29,684 nucleotides of DNA from JAWLFI01 sp041685645 (GCA_041685645.1 JAWLFI010000009.1:1-29684), one strand, 5' to 3'. Shown: positions 18,260 through 26,735, counted from the first letter of the stretch. Notes: generated by a model from the sequence alone, not told the origin. Numbers and translations: made by a program.

Positions 18260-18913
18260 CTACCTATACTTTTCCAAAGAAGATAAATCGTTGATAAGAA
18301 TGCGTTGGCGATTAAACTTGATGAGCCCCTGATCTTTCAACTCATTGAGAACAGATGTGACCGTTTGGCGAGAGGTGGCAGTAAGTCCGGCCAACTCCTG
18401 ATGTGTTAGGGCATTTCGGATGAGATACTCATAGCCCAATCGCTCACCTTCCTTTTCAACTAAATGAAGCAGGCAATTCACTACCCGTTCCCGAGCATTC
18501 TCGAAAGCCATGGAACGTATGCGCTGATCCATCACATGGAGTTCATCAATCATAAATTGATTGAATTGGAAAGATAATTTAGGATCTTTCTTTAGAGAAG
18601 CTTCAACCGTAGAAATATGATACTTGATGAGCTCAACTGATGTGAGGGTCATTGCTTCTTCACAGTATTCGTGAGTTTTCCCCAATCCGCAAAGACCAAT
18701 CATATCTCCCGGGCGAGCGATTTTCTTTATAATTTCCTTTTTTCCTTCTTTGATGACTATTTTAACTCGCCCTGAAAGCACCTCAAAAACGTGTCGAGCA
18801 GTTTCATTAGCCATATAAACATACGACTTTTCCTCAAAACTCATTTGCTTACCAGGCAAGTTTAGTTTAGAGGCTTGTGTCTCTACACCATTCGTATTAT
18901 TAGTTATTCCCAT
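18260..18913 (-). CDS. Crp/Fnr family transcriptional regulator
   Basis: This DNA-binding regulator has 217 residues from ATG 18913; the frame opens two codons earlier at a TTG. An N-terminal cyclic-nucleotide-binding-like beta-barrel includes VFEVLSGRVKIVIKEGKKE and RPGDMIGLCGL, followed by a long dimerisation helix. A C-terminal winged helix-turn-helix contains LTHQELAGLTATSRQTVTSV and LKDQGLIKF, typical of Crp/Fnr proteins. Cysteines are few and not arranged as in an oxygen-sensing Fnr N-terminal cluster, so an iron-sulfur Fnr is unlikely. The effector is unknown. It starts 32 bases past the tau-frame stop of dnaX on the same strand, with no obvious promoter between, which suggests co-transcription with dnaX. 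Confidence 0.92.
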   Translation of the reverse strand: MGITNNTNGVETQASKLNLPGKQMSFEEKSYVYMANETARHVFEVLSGRVKIVIKEGKKEIIKKIARPGDMIGLCGLGKTHEYCEEAMTLTSVELIKYHISTVEASLKKDPKLSFQFNQFMIDELHVMDQRIRSMAFENARERVVNCLLHLVEKEGERLGYEYLIRNALTHQELAGLTATSRQTVTSVLNELKDQGLIKFNRQRILINDLSSLEKYR

Positions 18914-18945
18914 GTTCAAGATTTACCAAATCAGTCAGAGAGAAA

Positions 18946-19722
18946 TTATTTATCAAATTTCAACTTCAACGTTTCTTTCAGCACCTTAAAGGATTTACTT
19001 TTTCCCAAAAACTCTTCCAAAATTTCCTTTTTTGTTTTTGGTGTCTCCAGAATTTCCTCTTTAACTGATCGATCGGGATTTAGTTCAATATTGACTTTTA
19101 ATTTTTTGTTTCCGAAGTGTTGTCGAAGGTCTTGAATCACCCAAACTTCTTGCAATAGTGTCGTTTTTTCAACTAAACTATCGACATACAAAAACAATTC
19201 CCCGTTTTTAATCGCGTTCTTTACATGGGATAAAACGCTTTTTAATGCGCCAGGGTTGGCAGCTTCTGTCAATTTTTCAAAATAAATCTGAACTTGTTCT
19301 TCGGAGAACTCATCGGATAAGTCATTTCCATCTTTATATTCCGCTTCTACTTTTTGTTCTAGATCTTGCAGAGAACTCAAGCCGGTCGTCCTCCGGCGAC
19401 CTTTTCTCTTTTTGGATGGCAAATTTGAATCATCCGCTCGTGTAGATGATTCACCTTGATCTGCCTCTTCCACCTCGGAGGGTTGCGACTGCCCATCTTT
19501 TTCATCCTCAGTGGCGTCCCATTTAGGAGTTGATGGGGGTTGTGAGCGGGCAGCTGTCGGAGGGTCTTCCGCTACCTTGTCTTTTCGTTCTTCCGGAGCG
19601 GTGGGTTGATCCTCGGCGTGCGGCGAAGTGGAGTGATTTTGCTCTTCTTCTTCCCGCGCGGGATTTATAGAAGGGGCGTTAGTAGAAGAAGACTCGGACT
19701 TTACTTGCTTAGAGCGAGCTTT
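18946..19722 (-). CDS. dnaX: dnaX, tau-specific C-terminal part reached by a -1 shift
   Basis: This is the downstream frame of dnaX. From the A-run at 19720-19729 it is open for 258 codons with no stop, although it contains no plausible independent start: the first usable GTG is at 19473, deep inside. It begins with a low-complexity linker rich in Glu, Ser, Pro and Lys and ends in a compact C-terminal domain (QIYFEKLTEA, ALKSVLSHVKNAIKNGELFLYV, then a Lys-rich tail). That layout matches the tau-only domains IV-V, which in E. coli bind DnaB helicase and the polymerase alpha subunit. Joined to the first 383 codons it gives about 641 residues, close to the E. coli tau length. I read it as one gene with recoding, not as a separate gene. 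Confidence 0.8.
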   Translation of the reverse strand, partial: KARSKQVKSESSSTNAPSINPAREEEEQNHSTSPHAEDQPTAPEERKDKVAEDPPTAARSQPPSTPKWDATEDEKDGQSQPSEVEEADQGESSTRADDSNLPSKKRKGRRRTTGLSSLQDLEQKVEAEYKDGNDLSDEFSEEQVQIYFEKLTEAANPGALKSVLSHVKNAIKNGELFLYVDSLVEKTTLLQEVWVIQDLRQHFGNKKLKVNIELNPDRSVKEEILETPKTKKEILEEFLGKSKSFKVLKETLKLKFDK

Positions 19723-20870
19723 TTTTTTTCCGGCTTAGCACTGGTTCCTTCACGAAAAGGGTAAACCTCTCTCGCTTCTTGAATATGAGCTAGTTTTGCC
19801 AGGGCTAATTCAACGTGCAAGCGCTTGTTAATAGCGCGGGCATAGTGCGTATCACAATTATTGCAGATTTCCATCGCACTTAAAAGAAACGGGAGATCGA
19901 CGGTTTTGGACTGTTCCAGGTAGCGTTCTTTGATTTGTCGCCCCACCTCTAGCAGTTGAACCGTTCCCGGGTTTTGGCATACGAGTAAATCCCGAAAATG
20001 CTCTGCTAGACCATTGAGAATTTGTTGGGGTTCAAAGCCCTGTCGCAAGACTTCCTGAAAGCGACTCAAGACGGCAGACAGATTTCTTTCCAGGAGTAAG
20101 TCTGTAGTTTGGAAATAATAGTCGTAATCGAGAATATTTAAGTTATCGATGACTGCCTGATAGCTCAAAGTGCCTTCACAGGCACTGGAAATGCGATCGA
20201 AAAGAGAAAGGCTATCTCGAAGAGCGCCATCTGCTTTTTGAGCGATGAGATGGAGGGCTTCTTCCTCGGCTTCTATCCCCTCTTCTTGACTGATATATTT
20301 GAGGTGTTGAGCGATATCCTCTACTTCCACACGCTTGAAATCATAAATCTGACAGCGAGACAAAATCGTGGGTAAAATTTTGTGCTTTTCCGTAGTGGCA
20401 AGGATAAATATAGCATGAGCCGGAGGCTCTTCGAGTGTTTTGAGAAAGGCGTTGAATGCCTGAGAGGTCAACATATGGACCTCATCAATGATAAAGACCT
20501 TGTAATTTCCCTGTGGTGGGGGTGAATTCACATGACCGATTAAGTCTCGGATGTCGTCTACCTTATTATTGGAGGCTCCATCCTGCTCGATGATATTAAA
20601 GGAAGTGTTTTTGGACATGGTGCGACACATGTCGCAAGAGTTACAAGGCTCAAAATCATCCGTGGGGCGCTCGCAGTTCAGCACCTTCGCCAAAATACGG
20701 GCACAGGTTGTTTTTCCCACCCCTCGCGGTCCGCAAAAAAGAAAAGCATGAGCGAGATGATCGCTTTTTAAAGCATTTTTAAGAGTTTCAGTAATATGAG
20801 TCTGTCCCACCACTTCAGAAAACTGCTGCGGTCTGTATTTCCTTGCCGATACTACGTATTTATCACTCAT
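19701..20870 (-). CDS. dnaX: DNA polymerase III clamp-loader subunit DnaX (gamma-like product, shared N-terminus of tau)
   Basis: This is the ATPase of the clamp loader that places the beta sliding clamp on DNA. Read without a shift it makes 389 residues. Walker A is GPRGVGKT (47-54). The zinc-binding cysteines are C66, C76, C79 and C82. Walker B is VFIIDEVH with D129/E130, sensor 1 is in LATTEKHK, and the arginine finger is in SRC (171-173). The domain III collar follows and ends near residue 365. The last six codons after the A-run (KLALSK, then TAA) carry no conserved domain, as expected for a frame that ends by design just after the core, like E. coli gamma. A possible -7 element, TAACTTTG, lies at 20876-20883, implying a very short leader if used. 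Confidence 0.93.
   Translation of the reverse strand: MSDKYVVSARKYRPQQFSEVVGQTHITETLKNALKSDHLAHAFLFCGPRGVGKTTCARILAKVLNCERPTDDFEPCNSCDMCRTMSKNTSFNIIEQDGASNNKVDDIRDLIGHVNSPPPQGNYKVFIIDEVHMLTSQAFNAFLKTLEEPPAHAIFILATTEKHKILPTILSRCQIYDFKRVEVEDIAQHLKYISQEEGIEAEEEALHLIAQKADGALRDSLSLFDRISSACEGTLSYQAVIDNLNILDYDYYFQTTDLLLERNLSAVLSRFQEVLRQGFEPQQILNGLAEHFRDLLVCQNPGTVQLLEVGRQIKERYLEQSKTVDLPFLLSAMEICNNCDTHYARAINKRLHVELALAKLAHIQEAREVYPFREGTSAKPEKKKLALSK
19719..19729 (-). other. Poly-A slippage / programmed -1 frameshift site in dnaX
   Basis: On the coding strand ten A residues (19729-19720) are followed by G; in the upstream frame they read GAA AAA AAA AAG. The upstream frame meets TAA 18 bases later, while the -1 frame continues for more than 250 codons. 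A weak GCTCG/CGAGT stem with an 18-base loop follows at once (one G-U pair). No clear Shine-Dalgarno-like stimulator was seen upstream. A run this long also favours RNA-polymerase slippage. Miscounting of the homopolymer in the assembly would look the same. Confidence 0.72.
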
Positions 20871-21174
20871 ACAGACAAAGTTACTAAACCTCGATCAATT
20901 ATTTGTATCCCGTCCCGGGCTAAAAAAACCCGAAGCTCCCGACATTCAATTCTTTCCGGCTCTTTGCGGTTTTCGAGATGCGATTTATATGGAGAGAGAT
21001 TGTGTCCTGGCTGATTTACTTGCGCCCGGTTCACCTCTTAGATTAGTGTCATTACCATTAGGGTGCCTCCGGAAACTGTTTTTTGATGCCTGTAAGGGAA
21101 TTGGTATTCAATCGTAATACAGTCAAATGAGCATAGTAAGAATAATAAATTGCGAATTATTTGAAAATGAATAG
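20871..21174. other. Divergent intergenic region between dnaX and the TauE-like gene
   Basis: This region should carry the two divergent promoters. The only element I can point to is the minus-strand TAACTTTG (20876-20883) next to the dnaX start. No coding frame, tRNA or clear hairpin terminator was found. Confidence 0.45.
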
Positions 21175-22035
21175 ATGGAACTCACCCTGGAGTTTTGGTT
21201 TTTATTCCCGACTGCCATCGTCATAGCAACAATTGCTATGGCGTCTGGCATCGGTGGAGCTGTGTTCTTTTCTCCCTTGTTTATGCTGGTCTTACATTTG
21301 GAGCCTAAAGTAGCCATTGGAGCCGCTTTGATTACGGAGTTTTTTGGTTTTTTTAGTGGAGTGATCGCCTATTGGAAGTCAGGGCTGATCGATTATTCAC
21401 TGGCAAGAAATTTACTGCTTTTTTCCGTGCCCGCCGCAGTGGTTGGTAGTGCTTATGCTGATTGGGTTCCCGATATTGTCCTAAAGGCTGTTTTCGCCTC
21501 TGGTATAATTTTTATCGGCTATCAATTATACAATTCATGGCGCAAAGAAGAAAGGGCGGCGAAGGAGAAAGAACATCGGAAAGAGTTTTCCACCGATTTT
21601 GAGAGTGAATTGATTGGTAAAGATGGTAAGGTGTATCACTACACGGTGTGCAATAAAAATATGGGACGGGGTTTTGCCGCAATAGGTGGGGTTTTTGTCG
21701 GCATGATTTCTGTAGGACTTGCCGAGCTGCAAGAATACCACCTGGTGGCTCGATGCAAAGTGCCAACACCGGTAGCGGTGGGCACTTCGATTTTTGTTGT
21801 GGTTATCACCGTAATGGTGGCTTCTGTAGGTCATGTTGTCGAACTGGCCAATTCCGGCGGAGCAGAAGCGAATCAAATGCTAAATATAGTCGCTTATACC
21901 GTTCCGGGTGTCATCATCGGCGGACAAATAGGTCCTCGCTTACAGTATCTGATTCCGGAAGATAAAATGAAAATCAGTATCTCTTTTCTATTCATTGCAA
22001 TTGGCCTTTTCATGTTTTATACTTTGGGACAATAA
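21175..22035 (+). CDS. TauE/SafE family sulfite/organosulfonate exporter-like membrane protein
   Basis: This 286-residue integral membrane protein belongs to the TauE/SafE (DUF81) family, whose members move sulfite, sulfonates or other small anions. The two-half layout is clear. Residues 6-40 contain GIGGAVFFSPLF, and the second half (about 163-286) repeats the theme with GFAAIGGVFVGMISVGL and later a GGQIGPRL turn. Between them is a charged cytoplasmic loop of about 40 residues (121-162). The flavoprotein reductase gene begins 11 bases after the stop, so the two are almost certainly one transcription unit. The transported substrate is not shown by sequence. The partner suggests sulfur, selenium or metal-linked redox chemistry, but this is inference. 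Confidence 0.9.
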   Translation: MELTLEFWFLFPTAIVIATIAMASGIGGAVFFSPLFMLVLHLEPKVAIGAALITEFFGFFSGVIAYWKSGLIDYSLARNLLLFSVPAAVVGSAYADWVPDIVLKAVFASGIIFIGYQLYNSWRKEERAAKEKEHRKEFSTDFESELIGKDGKVYHYTVCNKNMGRGFAAIGGVFVGMISVGLAELQEYHLVARCKVPTPVAVGTSIFVVVITVMVASVGHVVELANSGGAEANQMLNIVAYTVPGVIIGGQIGPRLQYLIPEDKMKISISFLFIAIGLFMFYTLGQ

Positions 22036-22046
22036 AAAATAACGAG

Positions 22047-23435
22047 ATGTCAGGACTAAAAAAATACGACGCTATCATCATAGGATCCGGACAGGCGGGA
22101 ACGCCACTGGCTTTTCAATTTGCAAAAAGGAAACAATCCGTTGCATTCATCGAAAAAGAGCACTTCGGAGGGACCTGTTTGAATGTAGGATGTACTCCAA
22201 CAAAAGCCTATGTGGCGAGTGCTAGAAGAATGTGGGACTATCAACAGATGGAAGCTTTAGGTGTAGATGTGAAAGGCTCTGCTCAAATCAACCTAAAAAA
22301 GGTAAAGGAAAGAAAAGACAATCTGGTTCGCTCCTCAGTTGAAGGTATTGCCAAAGGAATAGAGGAGGACAAAAACATTACAGTTTTCAAGGGCAAAGCA
22401 GAGTTTACCGACCTTAAAACTGTAACAGTCAATGGTCAGCAGCTCACCGCCCCTCAGATTTTCATCAATGTTGGTGGGCGACCTCGCATTCCCGAAGGTT
22501 TTGATTCCGTTCCTTATTTGACGAATCAAAGTATTTTAGAACTGCAAGAGGTCCCCAAACATCTCATCATCATTGGAGGGAGTTATATTGGCCTGGAGTT
22601 TGGACAGATGTTTCGAAGATTTGGAAGTAAAGTAAGTATAATCGAAATGAATCCCCATCTGATTGGACGCGAGGACGAGGAAATCAGTCGCACGGTAGAA
22701 GAAATTTTAATGAATGAAGGTGTACATCTTCGACTGAAGGCAAAATGCATATCAGCATCTCTCCTGGATCATGAAAGAATTCGGGTTGATGTCGATTGTG
22801 AAGATGGACCTCCCACTTTGGAGGGCACACATTTATTGCTGGCTACGGGTCGAATTCTAAACGGGGATCAACTCAATTTAGAGGCAACGGGCCTTTCTCT
22901 CAATGATCGGGGTGTTATTCCGGTAAATGATAGCCTGGAAACAAAACAAAAGGGCATTTTCGCTTTAGGTGATTGCAACGGAAAAGGAGCCTTTACACAT
23001 ACTTCATACAATGATTTCGAGATCATTTCGGATCACCTCTGGGGCAAGGGGAAAAGAAAGGTAAGCGACAGAATCACGACCTACAGCCTGTTTATCGATC
23101 CGCCACTGGGTAGAGCGGGGATGACTCGCCAACAAGCACTGGATCAGGGCTACGAGATTTTGGAAGCCTCCTACCCAATGAAAAAAATTGCTCGCGCCAG
23201 GGAAAAGGGGGAAACTCAAGGCTTGATGAATATTATTGTGGATCGAAAAACGAATAAGATATTGGGAGCTGCCGTATTGGGAACCGGAGGAGATGAAATC
23301 ATAACGAGTATATTACAAGTGATGTACGCCGATGAGCCCTATACCGTCATTCGGGACTCCGTGATTCCCCATCCGACGATTTCAGAACTGATTCCCACCA
23401 TGCTTGAAGAGCTATCTGCACCGGAAAACGAGTAA
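22047..23435 (+). CDS. FAD-dependent pyridine nucleotide-disulfide oxidoreductase (MerA/Lpd-like)
   Basis: This 462-residue class I disulfide reductase binds FAD through GSGQAG (13-18), has the redox-active pair C44/C49 in GGTCLNVGCTPTK, an NAD(P)-binding motif in IIIGGSYIGLEFG, a second FAD contact in GIFALGDCNG, and a C-terminal dimer domain with the catalytic His-Glu pair H442/E447 (HPTISE). The CTPTK form and overall similarity resemble mercuric reductase, but the N-terminal heavy-metal domain and the C-terminal vicinal Cys pair that bind mercury in MerA are both absent, and no merR, merT or merP is nearby. A dihydrolipoamide dehydrogenase is possible but would normally read GGTCLNxGCIPSK. 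Substrate unknown; it likely works with the upstream exporter. Confidence 0.9.
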   Translation: MSGLKKYDAIIIGSGQAGTPLAFQFAKRKQSVAFIEKEHFGGTCLNVGCTPTKAYVASARRMWDYQQMEALGVDVKGSAQINLKKVKERKDNLVRSSVEGIAKGIEEDKNITVFKGKAEFTDLKTVTVNGQQLTAPQIFINVGGRPRIPEGFDSVPYLTNQSILELQEVPKHLIIIGGSYIGLEFGQMFRRFGSKVSIIEMNPHLIGREDEEISRTVEEILMNEGVHLRLKAKCISASLLDHERIRVDVDCEDGPPTLEGTHLLLATGRILNGDQLNLEATGLSLNDRGVIPVNDSLETKQKGIFALGDCNGKGAFTHTSYNDFEIISDHLWGKGKRKVSDRITTYSLFIDPPLGRAGMTRQQALDQGYEILEASYPMKKIARAREKGETQGLMNIIVDRKTNKILGAAVLGTGGDEIITSILQVMYADEPYTVIRDSVIPHPTISELIPTMLEELSAPENE

Positions 23436-23778
23436 ATCTAAGCAGGGCATTCATAGAGAGTCAGAAAAAGTGAGTTGCTACCCAGCTTTCGCCACGCTGC
23501 GATTTATCCTAATGACACCGCTTCGCGGTTCGGGAAGTGTTATTTATAAAATGACCAAAAGAGAATAAGGTAAAGACAATGCGGTGCCCTGTCTCTACTT
23601 TCAGCGTTTTTACCTGGAGTAGAGCAGCAAGGCATTTCAGATCTACAGCAGTGTGTGCTGCTCACTGGCGGATACGCGAAGTAAATACATCGCCATGCCA
23701 GTTGAGTGCGGAATGAGAGAGAAATGTGTGGTTTTCATTTGGCGTCAAAGCCCGGCCAACTAAAATAGAGAACAGTGT
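23436..23778. other. Convergent intergenic region with repeat pieces
   Basis: This gap lies between the ends of the flavoprotein gene and uvrB. It holds one copy of the exact 18-bp repeat found again at 29512-29529, a small AGCAG/CTGCT hairpin near 23647-23662, and a 10-bp match (TCACTGGCGG, 23662-23671) to 29245-29254. No credible gene, tRNA or T-tract terminator was seen. Confidence 0.5.
23581..23598 (+). repeat. 18-bp dispersed repeat, copy 1
   Basis: GCGGTGCCCTGTCTCTAC is identical to 29512-29529. Here it stands alone without the opposite arm, so it may be a remnant of a larger inverted-repeat element. Confidence 0.6.
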
Positions 23779-25815
23779 TTACTCATCTTTGTCAACCGCT
23801 GATTTTTTGCGCTTTTTGAGGGCGAAGAGCTCATCCCGTAGCTGTGCCGCTTCTATAAAGTCGAGGTCTTTGGCGGCTTTTTTCATTTTGCGCTCCGTTT
23901 CTTTGATCATTTTGTCAATTTGCCCGGCGTCCATGTAGTCGATTACCGGATCGGCGGCCAGATCTTGTCCCTCCGGCCCCGCATAGGCCTTACTGTTTTT
24001 GCCGCGAATATCGAGTATGGACTTCTGACCGAGAATATCCTCTCTCGACTTATAAATCGTCGTCGGATCGATGCCGTGTTCCTCGTTGTAAGCTATTTGT
24101 ATGCTTCGACGCCGTTCGGTTTCGTCGATGGTACGCTGCATGGATTGGGTGACTTTGTCGGCGTAGAAAATCACCAGACCTTCGGAATTTCTGGCGGCGC
24201 GACCCGCTGTTTGCGTCAATGAGCGCTCATTTCTAAGGAAGCCCTCTTTATCTGCATCGATAATGGCTACGAGTGACACCTCCGGCAAGTCGAGCCCTTC
24301 TCGCAACAAGTTCACGCCCACCAATACGTCGTACTCGCCCAGGCGCAAGCCGCGAATGATTTCAACGCGATCCAGAGTATCCACTTCGGAGTGAATATAT
24401 CGGGTGCGGATATTCAGATCCAACAGATATTTGGTGAGCTCTTCCGCCATCCGCTTGGTCAGCGTGGTAACTAGGGTGCGTTCATTCTTCTGCACGCGTT
24501 GGCTGATTTCATCGAGCAGATCATCGATCTGATTGATGCTGGGCCGCACTTCAATCGGTGGATCTAATAGTCCTGTCGGTCGAATGAGCTGCTCGGTAAT
24601 CACCCCTCCGGTCTGCTCCATCTCGTAATCAGCGGGCGTAGCAGAGACAAAGACAACTTGATTAATCATGCCTTCAAACTCGTCAAAACTTAGGGGTCGG
24701 TTGTCCATAGCCGACGGCAGGCGAAAACCGTAGTTCACCAAATTCGTTTTACGGGCGCGATCACCCCCCCACATGCCACGCACCTGCGGAATGGTCACAT
24801 GACTTTCGTCGATCATCATCAGGTAGTCATCCGGGAAATAATCGAGCAAACAGAATGGCCGGGTGCCCGGCTTGCGACCGTCGAAATAGCGGGAGTAGTT
24901 TTCTACCCCATTGCAGTATCCGAGTTCCCGCATCATTTCAAGATCGAAATTCACTCGCTCGTGGACCCGCTTGGCTTCCAAATAGCGCCCTTCCTTCTCG
25001 AAGTACTTTTCTTGTTCGTACAGCTCATCCTCGATATCCCGCAGAATGTGTTTCATTCGCTCTTTGGGGGCCACATATAGGTTGGCGGGAAAAATGGCCG
25101 CGTGCTCCAATTGCTCACTTGCGCGTCCGCTTTCCACATCAATCATTTCAATGCGCTCTATCTCATCTCCGAAAAAGGTAATGCGGTAGCCGTAATCTAC
25201 ATAGGGTAAATTGATATCTACAGTATCTCCCTTCACTCGAAAGGTACTGCGATCAAACTGTGTCTCCGTGCGGGAATACAAAATCTCCACCAACTGGTAC
25301 AAAAAGCGATTGCGCGTGATGGCCAGGCCTTCTTTTAGCCGAATGATTCCGGATTTGTAGTCCTCGGGGTTTCCCATACCATAAATACAGGAAACGGAGG
25401 CAACGATAATAATATCGCGCCGGCCGGACAGCAGATTAGAGGTAGCTCTCAACCGCAGTTTGTCTACCTCTTCATTGATCGACAAGTCTTTCTCAATAAA
25501 AGTATCACTGTAGGAAAGGTAGGCCTCGGGTTGATAATAGTCGTAATAGGACACAAAGTACTCGACTGCATTATCGGGAAAGAATTCTTTAAACTCTCCG
25601 TACAGCTGAGCCGTCAGTGTTTTATTGTGCGTGAGAATGAGAGTGGGGCGATTCATCTCGGCGATCACATTGGCCATGGTAAAGGTCTTGCCGGAACCGG
25701 TAACGCCCAAAAGCACTTGCGCTCGTTCCCCGGCATCAATGCCATCGAGAATTTCCTTTATAGCCCGCGGCTGATCTCCGGTGGGTTCAAACTTTGATGT
25801 TAATTGAAAAGCCAT
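23779..25815 (-). CDS. uvrB: UvrABC excinuclease subunit B
   Basis: This 678-residue nucleotide-excision-repair helicase-like protein accepts damaged DNA from UvrA and recruits UvrC. Walker A is GVTGSGKT (37-44), the damage-probing beta-hairpin contains YDYYQPEAY (91-99), DESHVT is the helicase motif II region, and motifs V-VI appear as GVNLLREGLDLPEVSL and QTAGRAARN. The C-terminal UVR motif (MIKETERKMKKAAKDLDFIE, about 633-668) for UvrC contact is present. Length is normal. The gene is on the minus strand 89 bases downstream of the YciI-like gene. No uvrA or uvrC is in the window, which is usual because uvr genes are often scattered. Confidence 0.98.
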   Translation of the reverse strand: MAFQLTSKFEPTGDQPRAIKEILDGIDAGERAQVLLGVTGSGKTFTMANVIAEMNRPTLILTHNKTLTAQLYGEFKEFFPDNAVEYFVSYYDYYQPEAYLSYSDTFIEKDLSINEEVDKLRLRATSNLLSGRRDIIIVASVSCIYGMGNPEDYKSGIIRLKEGLAITRNRFLYQLVEILYSRTETQFDRSTFRVKGDTVDINLPYVDYGYRITFFGDEIERIEMIDVESGRASEQLEHAAIFPANLYVAPKERMKHILRDIEDELYEQEKYFEKEGRYLEAKRVHERVNFDLEMMRELGYCNGVENYSRYFDGRKPGTRPFCLLDYFPDDYLMMIDESHVTIPQVRGMWGGDRARKTNLVNYGFRLPSAMDNRPLSFDEFEGMINQVVFVSATPADYEMEQTGGVITEQLIRPTGLLDPPIEVRPSINQIDDLLDEISQRVQKNERTLVTTLTKRMAEELTKYLLDLNIRTRYIHSEVDTLDRVEIIRGLRLGEYDVLVGVNLLREGLDLPEVSLVAIIDADKEGFLRNERSLTQTAGRAARNSEGLVIFYADKVTQSMQRTIDETERRRSIQIAYNEEHGIDPTTIYKSREDILGQKSILDIRGKNSKAYAGPEGQDLAADPVIDYMDAGQIDKMIKETERKMKKAAKDLDFIEAAQLRDELFALKKRKKSAVDKDE

Positions 25816-25904
25816 GTCCTAAAATATTCAGTTGAATTTAAGTAACAAAGTCAGGGAGGGGATAGTTTCCAAAAAGAAACGGGCCAAAACACCCTCTCTG
25901 GTAT

Positions 25905-26363
25905 TTAAAAACTCGTTTTCTGTATTTTTTTATGCGTTTCTAAATAGCTGCGCAGAGCTGCCGATCCGTACCACTGATAGATATCGTAGTCGAGAAGTCC
26001 GGCGGCTATGGCGGGGTCGCTCTGCAGAAGCTGTTTGACTTCCTCTTTTTCCGTCAGGTCGAAAATAAAGATACCTCGATAATTTTTAGGATTGGCCTGC
26101 AGAGGTCCGGCGAGGACTAAAATGCCTTTTTCTACCAGATCCGCAATATTTTTGAGATGTCCCGAAAAGAGGTCCTGCACTCGCTCCGGATCAGAAAGGG
26201 TGTCGGGACCCGTTTTTAGAATGATAAATGAATAGGTTTTCATGCCATACTCGTCAGCTCCAAGGGATTGCGCAAGAGTGGAATCGTAGGCCACTTCATT
26301 TTGCGCCGCACAGAGGGTCGTGACAATGAGCAACAGAAGCAGGAGGCCGGTGCGAGTATTCAT
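25905..26363 (-). CDS. YciI-like (YCII-related) protein with signal peptide
   Basis: The 152-residue product from ATG 26363 carries a signal peptide (MNTRTGLLLLLLIVTTLCAA) and then a YCII-related domain: YSFIILKTGPDTL, the His in SGHLKNIADLVEKGILVLAGP, and YRGIFIFDL with a Lys/Glu-rich helix. The domain is a small dimeric ferredoxin-like fold with a conserved His, related to muconolactone-isomerase-like proteins. The frame extends to 26480, but only the downstream ATG fits the signal peptide. YciI proteins are usually cytosolic, so an exported form is less common. No lipobox precedes the signal-peptide cysteine. Its exact reaction is unknown. It may share a transcript with uvrB. Confidence 0.82.
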   Translation of the reverse strand: MNTRTGLLLLLLIVTTLCAAQNEVAYDSTLAQSLGADEYGMKTYSFIILKTGPDTLSDPERVQDLFSGHLKNIADLVEKGILVLAGPLQANPKNYRGIFIFDLTEKEEVKQLLQSDPAIAAGLLDYDIYQWYGSAALRSYLETHKKIQKTSF

Positions 26364-26575
26364 CTTGATTGTTTCGTTTTGGGAAGAAGGGCAAAGATAC
26401 GGGTAAGTCTGGAAACCACTAAAACAGGCCGGGAAATTAACACGGGGTGTAATTACATATTTTGAGCGTCTGGATTGCAACCTTCCCGGAAAGGTGCATT
26501 TCAGGCAAAATGCATGTCGAGCTGACGAACAGATAGACGCCTCCGATATTGGGATAGTGATGCGAAAGGCCCGCA

Positions 26576-26671
26576 GGGGTCACCCCACTGGGGGGACCGA
26601 GCGAACAGCGAGCCTGTAGCGTAACGACCTGAAGGAAGCCGAAGGCGACCGGAAGGGATCCCCCAAAAAAA
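26576..26671. repeat. GC-rich multi-hairpin intergenic element, copy 2
   Basis: The element begins with a hairpin whose arms are GGTC...GACC (26578-26598), with an inner CCCC/GGGG stem. It continues with short GAGCG/AGCGAGC-like units and closes with GGGATCCCCCAAA (26655-26667), which differs by one base from the tail of the element at 93-234, and then a run of seven A. The ECF sigma gene starts about 65 bases further on. No coding capacity is apparent. Confidence 0.45.
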
Positions 26672-26735
26672 TAAAATGAGAAAAATATTGAAGGCTGTGT
26701 AACTTTATGGACAACCCTTTCGTAATACAATTGAA

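Noticed and set aside
18946..19473. A separate 175-residue gene starting at GTG 19473 downstream of dnaX.
   Set aside because: The frame is open well upstream of that GTG all the way to the A-run, and its content fits the tau C-terminal part, so it is better read as the second frame of dnaX.
22047..23435. A mercury-resistance (mer) locus based on MerA-like similarity.
   Set aside because: The N-terminal heavy-metal domain and C-terminal Cys pair are missing and there is no MerR, MerT or MerP gene nearby.
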